64,000 nt of DNA from Streptomyces lincolnensis (GCF_021173675.1 NZ_JAIHON010000015.1:1-64000), one strand, 5' to 3'; shown: positions 23,120 to 36,198, numbered from the stretch's first letter. The notes: generated by a model not told the origin, from the sequence alone. Numbers and translations are program-made.

Positions 23120-26100
23120 TTGGCCGCCTCGCGCAACGCCTCGACCGCGAATACGAACAACGGCGCCAGCACCGCCCCGCTGCGCATCTCTTTTGCAAAG
23201 ATCAAGGAGCCTCTCGAGGTTCCCAACCTGCTCGCGCTGCAGACCGAGAGCTTCGACTGGCTCCTCGGCAACACCGCCTGGCAGAGTCGGGTCGAGGAGG
23301 CTCTGGAGAGTGGACAGGACGTCCCCACCAAGTCCGGTCTGGAGGAGATCTTCGAGGAGATCTCCCCGATCGAGGACTTCTCCGGGTCGATGTCGCTGAC
23401 CTTCCGCGACCACCGTTTCGAGCCCCCGAAGAACAGCATCGACGAGTGCAAGGAGCGCGACTTCACGTACGCCGCCCCACTCTTCGTCACGGCCGAGTTC
23501 ACCAACAACGAGACCGGTGAGATCAAGTCCCAGACGGTCTTCATGGGCGACTTCCCGCTCATGACGAACAAGGGCACCTTCGTCATCAACGGCACCGAGC
23601 GTGTCGTGGTGTCGCAGCTGGTCCGTTCGCCCGGCGTCTACTTCGACTCCTCCATCGACAAGACGTCCGACAAGGACATCTTCTCCGCCAAGATCATCCC
23701 GTCCCGGGGTGCCTGGCTGGAGATGGAGATCGACAAGCGCGACATGGTCGGTGTCCGTATCGACCGCAAGCGCAAGCAGTCCGTCACCGTCCTGCTCAAG
23801 GCTCTCGGCTGGACCACCGAGCAGATCCTGGAGGAGTTCGGCGAGTACGAGTCCATGCGCGCCACCCTGGAGAAGGACCACACCCAGGGCCAGGACGACG
23901 CGCTGCTCGACATCTACCGCAAGCTGCGTCCGGGCGAGCCCCCCACGCGTGAGGCCGCGCAGACGCTCCTGGAGAACCTCTACTTCAACCCCAAGCGCTA
24001 CGACCTCGCCAAGGTCGGCCGCTACAAGGTCAACAAGAAGCTGGGTGCGGACGCTCCGCTGGACGCGGGCATCCTGACCGTCGAGGACATCATCTCGACG
24101 ATCAAGTACCTGGTGAAGCTGCACGCCGGCGAGACGGAGACGGTCGGCGACAGCGGTGGCTCGATCGTCGTCGAGACCGACGACATCGACCACTTCGGCA
24201 ACCGTCGTCTGCGCAGCGTCGGCGAGCTCATCCAGAACCAGGTCCGTACGGGTCTGGCGCGTATGGAGCGCGTCGTCCGCGAGCGCATGACGACCCAGGA
24301 CGTCGAGGCGATCACGCCGCAGACCCTGATCAACATCCGGCCGGTCGTCGCCTCCATCAAGGAGTTCTTCGGCACCAGCCAGCTGTCGCAGTTCATGGAC
24401 CAGAACAACCCGCTGTCGGGTCTCACCCACAAGCGCCGTCTGTCGGCTCTTGGTCCCGGTGGTCTCTCCCGTGAGCGGGCCGGCTTCGAGGTCCGTGACG
24501 TGCACCCGTCCCACTACGGCCGCATGTGCCCGATCGAGACGCCCGAAGGCCCGAACATCGGTCTGATCGGTTCGCTCGCCTCCTACGGCCGCGTCAACGC
24601 GTTCGGTTTCGTGGAGACGCCGTACCGCAAGGTCGTCGAGGGTGTCGTCACCGACGAGGTCGACTACCTCACGGCCGACGAAGAGGACCGATTCGTCATC
24701 GCGCAGGCCAACGCCACGCTCGACGACGACATGCGTTTCTCCGAGAACCGCGTCCTGGTCCGCCGTCGTGGCGGCGAGGTCGACTACGTCCCCGGTGACG
24801 ACGTGGACTACATGGACGTCTCGCCGCGCCAGATGGTGTCGGTCGCGACCGCCATGATCCCGTTCCTGGAGCACGACGACGCCAACCGTGCCCTCATGGG
24901 CGCGAACATGATGCGTCAGGCCGTGCCGCTCATCAAGTCCGAGGCGCCGCTCGTCGGCACCGGCATGGAGTACCGCTCCGCGGTCGACGCCGGCGACGTG
25001 GTCAAGGCCGAGAAGGCCGGTGTGGTCCAGGAGGTCTCCGCGGACTACATCACCACCGCCAACGACGACGGTACGTACATCACGTACCGCCTGGCCAAGT
25101 TCGCCCGCTCCAACCAGGGCACCTCGGTCAACCAGAAGGTCATCGTCAACGAGGGCGACCGGATCATCGAGGGCCAGGTCCTGGCCGACGGTCCGGCCAC
25201 CCAGAACGGCGAGATGGCGCTCGGCAAGAACCTGCTGGTCGCGTTCATGCCGTGGGAGGGTCACAACTACGAGGACGCGATCATCCTGTCGCAGCGCCTC
25301 GTGCAGGACGACGTCCTCTCCTCGATCCACATCGAGGAGCACGAGGTCGACGCCCGTGACACCAAGCTCGGCCCCGAGGAGATCACCCGGGACATCCCGA
25401 ACGTCTCCGAGGAGGTCCTCGCCGACCTCGACGAGCGCGGCATCATCCGTATCGGTGCCGAGGTCATCGCCGGTGACATCCTCGTCGGCAAGGTCACGCC
25501 CAAGGGTGAGACCGAGCTGACCCCCGAGGAGCGTCTGCTGCGCGCGATCTTCGGTGAGAAGGCCCGTGAGGTCCGTGACACCTCGCTGAAGGTGCCGCAC
25601 GGCGAGACCGGCAAGGTCATCGGCGTCCGCGTCTTCGACCGCGAGGAGGGCGACGAGCTTCCCCCGGGTGTGAACCAGCTGGTGCGCGTGTACGTGGCGC
25701 AGAAGCGCAAGATCACCGATGGTGACAAGCTCGCCGGCCGTCACGGCAACAAGGGTGTCATCTCCAAGATCCTGCCCATCGAGGACATGCCGTTCCTCGA
25801 GGACGGGACCCCGGTCGACATCATCCTCAACCCGCTGGGTGTGCCGTCCCGAATGAACCCGGGACAGGTCCTGGAGATCCACCTCGGCTGGCTCGCCAGC
25901 CGCGGCTGGGACGTCTCCGGTCTCGGCGAGGACTGGGCGCAGCGTCTCCAGGTGATCGGCGCCGACAGTGTCGAGCCCGGCACCAACGTCGCCACCCCGG
26001 TCTTCGACGGTGCGCGTGAGGACGAGCTGGCGGGTCTGCTCCAGCACACCATCCCGAACCGCGACGGCGAGCGCATGGTGCAGCCGACCGGCAAGGCGCG

Positions 26101-26605
26101 GCTGTTCGACGGCCGTAGCGGTGAGCCGTTCCCGGACCCGATCTCCATCGGCTACATGTACATCCTCAAGCTCCACCACCTGGTCGACGACAAGCTGCAC
26201 GCCCGGTCGACCGGCCCGTACTCGATGATCACCCAGCAGCCGCTGGGTGGTAAGGCCCAGTTCGGTGGCCAGCGCTTCGGTGAGATGGAGGTGTGGGCGC
26301 TGGAGGCGTACGGCGCCGCTTACGCCCTCCAGGAGCTGCTGACCATCAAGTCCGACGACGTCACCGGCCGCGTGAAGGTCTACGAGGCCATCGTCAAGGG
26401 CGAGAACATCCCCGAGCCCGGCATCCCCGAGTCCTTCAAGGTGCTCATCAAGGAGATGCAGTCCCTGTGCCTCAACGTGGAGGTGCTGTCCTCGGACGGC
26501 ATGTCCATCGAGATGCGCGACACCGACGAGGACGTCTTCCGCGCAGCGGAGGAGCTTGGCATCGACCTGTCCCGGCGCGAGCCGAGCAGCGTCGAAGAGG
26601 TCTGA
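23120..26605 (+). CDS. rpoB: RNA polymerase beta subunit
   Basis: TTG 23120 behind GGAAGGA starts a 1161-residue protein (MAASRNASTANTNNGAST), the standard Streptomyces length; upstream in-frame sequence is therefore leader. The rifampicin-binding cluster (about residues 418-448) reads GTSQLSQFMDQNNPLSG and THKRRLSALGPGG, without the known resistance substitutions. Later landmarks include the KRKITDGDKLAGRHGNKGV catalytic-region motif. Only one rpoB is seen in this window. rpoC follows after 100 bases. Confidence 0.98.
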   Translation: MAASRNASTANTNNGASTAPLRISFAKIKEPLEVPNLLALQTESFDWLLGNTAWQSRVEEALESGQDVPTKSGLEEIFEEISPIEDFSGSMSLTFRDHRFEPPKNSIDECKERDFTYAAPLFVTAEFTNNETGEIKSQTVFMGDFPLMTNKGTFVINGTERVVVSQLVRSPGVYFDSSIDKTSDKDIFSAKIIPSRGAWLEMEIDKRDMVGVRIDRKRKQSVTVLLKALGWTTEQILEEFGEYESMRATLEKDHTQGQDDALLDIYRKLRPGEPPTREAAQTLLENLYFNPKRYDLAKVGRYKVNKKLGADAPLDAGILTVEDIISTIKYLVKLHAGETETVGDSGGSIVVETDDIDHFGNRRLRSVGELIQNQVRTGLARMERVVRERMTTQDVEAITPQTLINIRPVVASIKEFFGTSQLSQFMDQNNPLSGLTHKRRLSALGPGGLSRERAGFEVRDVHPSHYGRMCPIETPEGPNIGLIGSLASYGRVNAFGFVETPYRKVVEGVVTDEVDYLTADEEDRFVIAQANATLDDDMRFSENRVLVRRRGGEVDYVPGDDVDYMDVSPRQMVSVATAMIPFLEHDDANRALMGANMMRQAVPLIKSEAPLVGTGMEYRSAVDAGDVVKAEKAGVVQEVSADYITTANDDGTYITYRLAKFARSNQGTSVNQKVIVNEGDRIIEGQVLADGPATQNGEMALGKNLLVAFMPWEGHNYEDAIILSQRLVQDDVLSSIHIEEHEVDARDTKLGPEEITRDIPNVSEEVLADLDERGIIRIGAEVIAGDILVGKVTPKGETELTPEERLLRAIFGEKAREVRDTSLKVPHGETGKVIGVRVFDREEGDELPPGVNQLVRVYVAQKRKITDGDKLAGRHGNKGVISKILPIEDMPFLEDGTPVDIILNPLGVPSRMNPGQVLEIHLGWLASRGWDVSGLGEDWAQRLQVIGADSVEPGTNVATPVFDGAREDELAGLLQHTIPNRDGERMVQPTGKARLFDGRSGEPFPDPISIGYMYILKLHHLVDDKLHARSTGPYSMITQQPLGGKAQFGGQRFGEMEVWALEAYGAAYALQELLTIKSDDVTGRVKVYEAIVKGENIPEPGIPESFKVLIKEMQSLCLNVEVLSSDGMSIEMRDTDEDVFRAAEELGIDLSRREPSSVEEV

Positions 26606-26705
26606 CGGGAGTCCGGCCGGAGGACCTGGTGAGGAACCTCCGGCCGGCCCCAGGACCCCCGTTTCAGACCCCATGACTTACAACCCTGAGAGGGATTGAC
26701 GCATA

Positions 26706-30605
<3,900 letters not shown>

Positions 30606-30625
30606 TCGCGAGGTTGCTTGAGCTG

Positions 30626-30657
30626 AGGGCGGTCACCCTGTCGGGGGTGGCCGCCCT
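30626..30657. terminator. rpoC terminator, usable on both strands
   Basis: AGGGCGGTCACCC (30626-30638) pairs with GGGTGGCCGCCCT (30645-30657), 13 bp with one G-U pair. It ends rpoC and faces the end of the minus-strand island nine bases later. Confidence 0.7.
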
Positions 30658-30665
30658 TCGGCGTT

Positions 30666-31700
30666 TCAGTGCCTGCTGTCCAGGTGGGCCTGCAAGTGAT
30701 GGAGCCGGGTGTGCACGTCGGGGTGCGACTCCAAGAGCCGGGCGATCACCCCTTCGCTCTCGAACCGAGCACCCATGGCCGTGGTGGAGGTCCGCTCGGC
30801 TTCCTCCCGATCGTGTTCCTCGCGCAGTACCGTCATCAGCTGCTGCGCGAACCCGAGACCCGCCGCGTGCTCGTCGGCCCGCAGCTCTGCACGACGTGAG
30901 ACGGCAGCCGCCAAGTAGGGCGTGGCCAGCGGCAGGAACACCAGACCGTACGTGGCCGTCGCGAGGGCGAACACGGCCGCGCCCAGCACGCCGATCACCA
31001 CCGCTGCCGTCCCCACGGGAAGGCGGTCGATGCGCGAGACCAGTCGGCGAAGCAGTCGCCACGCCAGTCGTCCCGGCAATGCGTACCAGAACGCGAGCAG
31101 CGACGCCCATGCATGTCCCCTCGTGTGGTGGCCCAGCTCGTGCGCGAGTACGCCGGCGAGCTGGGCGGACGGCAGTGTGCTGAGCGAGTGCCTGGTGACG
31201 CCGACGAGGTGACCCGCGACCGCCATGGCGTTGATCTGGGTGCTGTCCTCGACCCACAGTTGGTAGGCGCGTCCGTCCACTCCGGCCCGGGCGGTGACCT
31301 CGTGCCATACGGACCGCAGCTTCCGGTCCTCCTCCGGTGTCGGATAACGCAGGCCGAACCACCACCGCGCCATGAGACGCTCACACGGGCGGTGGAAGGC
31401 CAGCGCTCCGCTGAGCACCCAGCCGGCGCAGGGCAGCCACCAGGGCAGTCCACTCAAGGCGTCGATGACGTACGCCATCACGAAGACGACGGCCAGGCTC
31501 GCGATCACATGCGGTAGGTGGAGTGCCAGGCGGGCCAGCGCGGTGGCATCCGTCCAGCGCTGACGGGCGGCGATGTGGACGCGGCCGGAGCGGCGGGGGA
31601 GATCGTCGTCGGGTTCGGACAGGGAGTGGGCCGACTTCTTCGGTTTCTCCTGATCGGGTTTCTCCTGGCCGGGTTTCTCCTGGTCGTAGGGCAGGGACAT
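30666..31700 (-). CDS. M48-family membrane metallopeptidase (HtpX-like)
   Basis: The 344-residue product has the zinc-protease motif HELGHH at residues 187-192 and a third ligand region RRAELRADEHAA (Glu272). Hydrophobic segments at about 62-82, 86-102, 229-250 and 252-268 make it an integral membrane enzyme of the HtpX/Ste24 type, which cleaves membrane or misfolded proteins. The N-terminus carries three DQEKP/GQEKP repeats (15-base DNA repeats at 31641-31685). It is the last gene of the island, 49 bases after the DUF5706 gene, suggesting that it processes or removes another component. Substrate is unknown. Confidence 0.8.
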   Translation of the reverse strand: MSLPYDQEKPGQEKPDQEKPKKSAHSLSEPDDDLPRRSGRVHIAARQRWTDATALARLALHLPHVIASLAVVFVMAYVIDALSGLPWWLPCAGWVLSGALAFHRPCERLMARWWFGLRYPTPEEDRKLRSVWHEVTARAGVDGRAYQLWVEDSTQINAMAVAGHLVGVTRHSLSTLPSAQLAGVLAHELGHHTRGHAWASLLAFWYALPGRLAWRLLRRLVSRIDRLPVGTAAVVIGVLGAAVFALATATYGLVFLPLATPYLAAAVSRRAELRADEHAAGLGFAQQLMTVLREEHDREEAERTSTTAMGARFESEGVIARLLESHPDVHTRLHHLQAHLDSRH

Positions 31701-31749
31701 GGCTGTTCCTTCGGTGAGCGGAATCGGGAATGGGACCGTGTGGATCGGT

Positions 31750-32268
31750 TCAGGCGAAGAGCAGTGATCCGGGGAGCAGCACAGCCGATGAGCCGAAGGC
31801 GATCAGTCCGGTCCGGATCCAGAGGTGTTTGCGGAGGGCGATGTCACTCGTCTCGGCGAGTGCGAGCAGGAGGCCGGGCCCGGGTTCGCGCCCGGTCTCC
31901 GCGAGGGCGGACGTGAGCCGGCCGGCCTGCGCGGCTCGTCGTACGTCACCGAAGTAGGTGAGGGGACGACCGGGTGCCCAGCGGCTTGTCACGCAGCGGG
32001 GTATCACCGCGAGGACCAGGGCCAGGAGGGCGGTTGCCAGGCACGCGACCCCGGCCCACCACAGCAGGGCGGCGGGCGCGGGAAACAGGGCGGGGCTCCG
32101 GCGGCCCCCGCTCAGGAGTGCCGTCGGCACACCGGCCGACAGCCCGATTGCTCCGACCAGTACGGCTGCCTTGGCATCGGCGCGGGCGATCTCACCGCGG
32201 ACGTCGGCGAGCAGTTGGGTCCCTGCCCGTGTCCGGGGGTCCTCGGACGCCGCGGTCGTCCTGCTCAT
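31750..32268 (-). CDS. DUF5706 (Pycsar effector-like, PycTM-type) membrane protein
   Basis: ATG 32268 overlaps the SPFH-like stop by four bases. The 172-residue product carries the family's N-terminal EIARADAKAAVLVGAIG (Asp31, Lys33), two membrane segments (34-52 and 68-90), the RPLTYFGDVRRA loop (TYFGD at 104-108) and a C-terminal RKHLWIRTGLIAFGSSAVLL membrane helix. These are the landmarks of DUF5706, whose founding members are activated by cyclic pyrimidine nucleotides and damage the membrane during abortive infection. Presence two genes after a cyclase-like gene makes an effector role likely; activity is inferred. Confidence 0.72.
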   Translation of the reverse strand: MSRTTAASEDPRTRAGTQLLADVRGEIARADAKAAVLVGAIGLSAGVPTALLSGGRRSPALFPAPAALLWWAGVACLATALLALVLAVIPRCVTSRWAPGRPLTYFGDVRRAAQAGRLTSALAETGREPGPGLLLALAETSDIALRKHLWIRTGLIAFGSSAVLLPGSLLFA

Positions 32269-33320
32269 GCGCCGGGCTCCGAGCTGTCCTTGGGCGGAGC
32301 GGATTCGACTGCCCGCGGGTCCGGAGCCGGACGCGGGGGCGGGTCCTCGGCCTCGGACAGGGCTGTGGTGCGCAGGATGGCCGACATACGTTCGGCGATG
32401 AGCTGGTGGGGCTCCTGGAGCTGGTAGTCCTCCAGCCGGTTGCCTGTCAGAGCCTGGTCGATGAGGTGCATCTGGGAGTCCACCAGTTTGTCCTGACCCG
32501 ACCGGAGGTGCTCCAGGACGAGCTGGGTCTCTTCGGGATGCGCCGTCAGATGCAGAGCGAGAGCGGCTACACCGCCCCTGGCCAGAGTGGCCTCGTAGAA
32601 CATGATCTGCTCGGCCCTGCGCTGCGCCTCGTAGGTCTCCCGAAGCCGGGACGCCTCGTGCTCCGGCCATGCGGCCTCCTTCTCGTGTCGGGCGGCCCGC
32701 AGCCTGGCCTGATGGGACCGCTCGGTGGCGTCCCGTCGCAGACGTACGGTGCACGAGACCCACAGGCCCTGAGCCAGGCCGACCGAGGAGGCGCCGTTGA
32801 CCGCTTGCTGTACGCCACGCTCGGCTGCGGCGCTGGCCTTGATGGGGTGGCTGCGGCCGGCGTTGCGCATGACGGGCAGCAGGCTGCGGGTGAGGAGCCC
32901 GGGGGCATCGCGTTCCTGGCTCTTGACGAACTGCGCGGGATTGATGACGCGCCAGGTGATGTCGACGGTGACTTCGAACTCGAACGTGTCGTCGAGACTG
33001 GGGAGCGGCACGTTCAGCTGAAACGCGCGGGGGCTGGTGTCCACCTCGTACAAGGCGACGTAGCGCCGCACGGACGACGGCCGCTCGGGAGGCAGGAACG
33101 TTTCGTGTGCCCCCTTCCGGGTCACGCAGACCAGCGCGTGGTCGATGTGGCCGGTGAAGCGCCGGCTGCCGAGGCGGAAGCGCGGGAGTTGCCAGACGGT
33201 GCGGACGGGGTCCGCGTCCGTGTGAGGGGTGACGGGTTGTCGGGGCTGCTGCTGGAACCAGTCGAGTTCTTCGGACTGGTCGGGCTGGTCGGGTTGCTCC
33301 GGGTGTTCGGGGTGTTCCAT
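32265..33320 (-). CDS. SPFH/band-7-like protein with charged tail
   Basis: The 351-residue product starts with a Pro/Glu-rich stretch (EHPEHPEQPDQPDQSEELDW), then a beta-rich region at about 85-195 (RRYVALYEVDTSPRAFQLNV, DDTFEFEVTVDITWRVINPA, GLWVSCTVRLRRD) arranged like SPFH domains, then a long charged helix (about 200-245). SPFH proteins build membrane-associated oligomeric scaffolds that often partner with membrane proteases. No membrane helix is seen, so anchoring would need a partner. It overlaps the DUF5706 start by four bases. The fold assignment is by pattern only. Confidence 0.5.
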   Translation of the reverse strand: MEHPEHPEQPDQPDQSEELDWFQQQPRQPVTPHTDADPVRTVWQLPRFRLGSRRFTGHIDHALVCVTRKGAHETFLPPERPSSVRRYVALYEVDTSPRAFQLNVPLPSLDDTFEFEVTVDITWRVINPAQFVKSQERDAPGLLTRSLLPVMRNAGRSHPIKASAAAERGVQQAVNGASSVGLAQGLWVSCTVRLRRDATERSHQARLRAARHEKEAAWPEHEASRLRETYEAQRRAEQIMFYEATLARGGVAALALHLTAHPEETQLVLEHLRSGQDKLVDSQMHLIDQALTGNRLEDYQLQEPHQLIAERMSAILRTTALSEAEDPPPRPAPDPRAVESAPPKDSSEPGA

Positions 33321-33340
33321 GGGTGACCTCCGACAGCGGG

Positions 33341-35461
33341 TCAGTCGAGTGAGAGGCGCTTCAGGAGCCGGTCGGCGCCGGCCGATGGAGCTGCTTTCGA
33401 GTTGCTGAGCGTGTGCAGCAGATGGCTGATCCGCCGGCGGTTGGTCGTCGTGGTGACGAGTGCGGCGAGCAGCGTGGCGAGGGCCGACTCGGCCTCCGGG
33501 TCGTCGTCGGCCCGGTGGATCCAGCCACGCAGGACGCCGAGGGCCTGCGAGTTGTGTGCCCGGTCCGCCAACAGCGCGTTCCAGAACGCGATCAGATGCC
33601 GTGCGGCCGTCGGGTCGTCGGCCGCCGCTGCCCGCCCGTACCAGTCGAGGACGGGCGGACGGTCGATGTCGTCGTCCTTCGTCTGCTTGCAGGCTTGGAA
33701 GAAGGCGAGCAGAGCGTGCGGGCGGACCACACGGTCGCAGTGGAGGAGCTCGACCAGGGCGGCCAGCACGGGCTCCCGTACGGCGAGGAGCAGGAGCTGG
33801 AGGGCGTCGGCGAGTTGCCGGGCTTCCTCCGGAACCTCGTTGTCGTCGTCCTGCCCGTCGACTTCGGTGGACGGGTGCCGATGCATGGCGTCGACGAGGG
33901 CGCTCAGGGTCTCCTCGTGGTGCACGGGTCCCAGCAGGCCGTAGGCGCGGATGGCGGTCCAGCGGCGGCTCTCGACGTCACCGGTGCACCAGTCGTGCAG
34001 GATTCGGGAAACGGTCGGCACCTTCAGCAACTGGGTCATGGTGAGGGCGTTGGCCGCGGTCAGCCAGGAATGAGGGCTACGGCTGTCCGCCCATGGCTCG
34101 ATGAGGTGGGCCATGGCGGAGGACAGGTCGGCGGTGGCCAGGAGCGCCGCGGCTGACGCCGCCCGCGTACGCACCAGAGGACGGCGGTCGTCGGCGAGCT
34201 TGTGGATCCACTCCGCGAAGGCGGGGCGTGCCGACGGGTGGAGGTTCCACACCTCCGTCAACAGCATCCGAGCCGTACGCTCGTCCCGGAAGGCGGCGCA
34301 GAACTTGCCCTCCAGAGGGCCCCACTCGGTGACCTCCGCTGTCACGTATCCGTGTGCGTGTGCGAGTCGGAGCCGTTCCTCGCGGGAGCTGCCGAAGACG
34401 GGGATGGCGGGCGGGATGCTCGGTTCCTGGACCTTGTGCAGGCGTACGAAGAGGCCGTCGGCGAGTTCGGCGGTCACCGCGTACGGCGCCTTGTCGAACA
34501 CAGCGAGGGAGACCAGGAACGCCTTGTCCCGAAGATCGGGTTTCTCTCCGGTGAGCCATCGGTCCACCTGGGTCACCACTGCGGTTTCGCCGTAGGCGGC
34601 GAGTCGCTCCTCGTCGATCTCGCCGCGGTGGTGTGCGACGAGCTGCCGCGCGAACTGTTCGATCTCATCCGGCCGGTGGTGCCGGGTGAGGAACTCCTTC
34701 ACCGCCGTCAGCCCGCACAGTTCCGGCCAGGCGGATTCTCCGGTCGACGGGGCGACATGGGCGTGGAGTATCTCCTCGGCCGGCGGGGGTTCCCACCGGA
34801 CGAACGGGACGTCACCCAGGGCTGCCGAGGGCTCGACGGTGATCACCAGTCGCGCACGAGTGCGTTCCAGATGTTCCCGAAGGGCAAGCAGTTGGGCCTC
34901 GCGCAACGGACGGTTGCGACTGACGGCCAGATCGCACAGGACGTATCCGGTCGAGGCCTCCACCTGATCGGGCAGTTCGGGGAAGTGGATGTGGGGAACG
35001 ATCGAGCGCACCGGCTCGATGCCCAGGCGGTGCAGCATCATCAGGGCGGCCGACCGGCGACCCGTCTCGCGTCCGCCCGACAGGACGACGATTCTGTCGT
35101 CCCGCAGCCGCGTGAGCGCCGCGTCGAAACTGGGGCACTCCCGGAAGACCTGGGTCAGTTTCTCGATCTCCGATCGCGGGACCGGTCCGGACAACGTCCG
35201 GTTCGCCTCGGCCCTCACTCCTAAGTGGATGTGCTGGTCGCCGTAGTGCGTGCCCCCCGTCTGCCCGAACTGGTCACGGTTGACCAGGGTGGAGACGAAG
35301 TCGGGGGCGTGAGCGATCAGGTCCCGGCGCGCCGCCCAGGCTTCCTGCCTCGGCTGGTCCTGGTTGTCGGCCGCCTCGTCCTGCTGCTTCTGCTGCTCGT
35401 CGTCCTGAGCGGGTTCCTCGGCCGGCTTCGCCGCGCCGGCCGCCGCTGCCTCCTGGCTCAT
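33341..35461 (-). CDS. HEAT-like NTPase with degenerate P-loop
   Basis: The 706-residue protein begins with a Gln/Glu-rich low-complexity arm (1-45), followed at residues 60-80 by the motif it shares with the cyclase C-terminus. A P-loop-like LSGGRETGRRSAA lies near 128-139, where the Lys and Ser/Thr of Walker A are both Arg (135, 136); a Walker-B-like GYVLCDLAV follows near 172-180. The remaining two-thirds is an alpha-helical repeat array (for example AAALLATADLSSAMAHLIEP, VREPVLAALVELLH). This resembles STAND-like regulators with HEAT repeats. Start overlaps the cyclase stop by four bases. Confidence 0.6.
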   Translation of the reverse strand: MSQEAAAAGAAKPAEEPAQDDEQQKQQDEAADNQDQPRQEAWAARRDLIAHAPDFVSTLVNRDQFGQTGGTHYGDQHIHLGVRAEANRTLSGPVPRSEIEKLTQVFRECPSFDAALTRLRDDRIVVLSGGRETGRRSAALMMLHRLGIEPVRSIVPHIHFPELPDQVEASTGYVLCDLAVSRNRPLREAQLLALREHLERTRARLVITVEPSAALGDVPFVRWEPPPAEEILHAHVAPSTGESAWPELCGLTAVKEFLTRHHRPDEIEQFARQLVAHHRGEIDEERLAAYGETAVVTQVDRWLTGEKPDLRDKAFLVSLAVFDKAPYAVTAELADGLFVRLHKVQEPSIPPAIPVFGSSREERLRLAHAHGYVTAEVTEWGPLEGKFCAAFRDERTARMLLTEVWNLHPSARPAFAEWIHKLADDRRPLVRTRAASAAALLATADLSSAMAHLIEPWADSRSPHSWLTAANALTMTQLLKVPTVSRILHDWCTGDVESRRWTAIRAYGLLGPVHHEETLSALVDAMHRHPSTEVDGQDDDNEVPEEARQLADALQLLLLAVREPVLAALVELLHCDRVVRPHALLAFFQACKQTKDDDIDRPPVLDWYGRAAAADDPTAARHLIAFWNALLADRAHNSQALGVLRGWIHRADDDPEAESALATLLAALVTTTTNRRRISHLLHTLSNSKAAPSAGADRLLKRLSLD

Positions 35462-36198
35462 CGATGCTCGTCCCGTGCCGGGCGGGTGAAGTCGAAGTGC
35501 TGGTCACCGTGGTGCGTACCGCCCACCTGGCCGTACTGATCGCCGTTGATGCGGACGTCGTTGTGCTGGGAGGAGGCGGGAGTGTCCGAGACGGGGACGG
35601 AACCGGCGGAGGATCCGGTGGAACCTGTTGGGCCCGGCTCCCCGTGCACCCACGCCACCGTCGGTCCCTCCTTCGTCTCCACCGTGATGCGGTGGAAGTC
35701 GTCCGGGCGGACGCCGAGGGGGCCGTGGCGGACTACGCCCTGGTAGATGGCGTCGGAGACGCAGAGGACGCACTCGTCGGTGCGTTCCTTGAGGGCGTCG
35801 CGGAGGGGGTCGGAGTTGAGGAGGCGTACGGCGTGGTTGAGGTCGGAGCCGACCCAGCCGTTGTCGTCGATGGCGACGTAGCCGGAGGAGAGCACGATGC
35901 GCAGACGCATTTGGGCGCTCGTCGCGATCAGGCGGTTCTTGTTGTGGAGGAGGGCCGGGGTTTCGGTCAGGAGCGTTTTCACCAGGGCCGGTACCGAGGC
36001 CTGGGCGTCGATGAGTTCCATGACGGAGTCGCCGCGGTCGGCACGCAACCGCGCGGTCTCGTCGATGTCGGCGGCGAGGAGCGTGGCATCGACGACGTCG
36101 TACAGGACGCGTCGGAGGAATGCCTGCTCGACGTCGTCACGGGTGCCGAACTGCTCGATGTCGAAGAGGAGGATCGTGCGGTGCACGGGGTTGGTCAT
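35458..36198 (-). CDS. Class III nucleotide-cyclase-like protein (PycC-like)
   Basis: The 246-residue product (ATG 36198 behind GGAAGG) has a class III cyclase homology domain at about residues 5-190: TILLFDIEQFG with metal-binding Asp13, RADRGDSVMELID with Asp57, then MRLRIVLSSGYVAIDDNGWV and VGSDLNHAVRLLNS with Asn121 and Arg125 in catalytic positions. A Ser/Pro linker leads to a C-terminal Gly/His motif (217-237) shared with the next protein. Class III cyclases make cAMP or cGMP; the PycC branch makes cCMP or cUMP. Which is made here cannot be read from the sequence. It heads the operon below the Crp gene. Confidence 0.68.
   Translation of the reverse strand: MTNPVHRTILLFDIEQFGTRDDVEQAFLRRVLYDVVDATLLAADIDETARLRADRGDSVMELIDAQASVPALVKTLLTETPALLHNKNRLIATSAQMRLRIVLSSGYVAIDDNGWVGSDLNHAVRLLNSDPLRDALKERTDECVLCVSDAIYQGVVRHGPLGVRPDDFHRITVETKEGPTVAWVHGEPGPTGSTGSSAGSVPVSDTPASSQHNDVRINGDQYGQVGGTHHGDQHFDFTRPARDEHR

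Noticed and set aside
24370..24465. Possible rifampicin-resistance changes in RpoB
   Set aside because: The cluster reads like the sensitive consensus at the key Asp, His and Ser positions.
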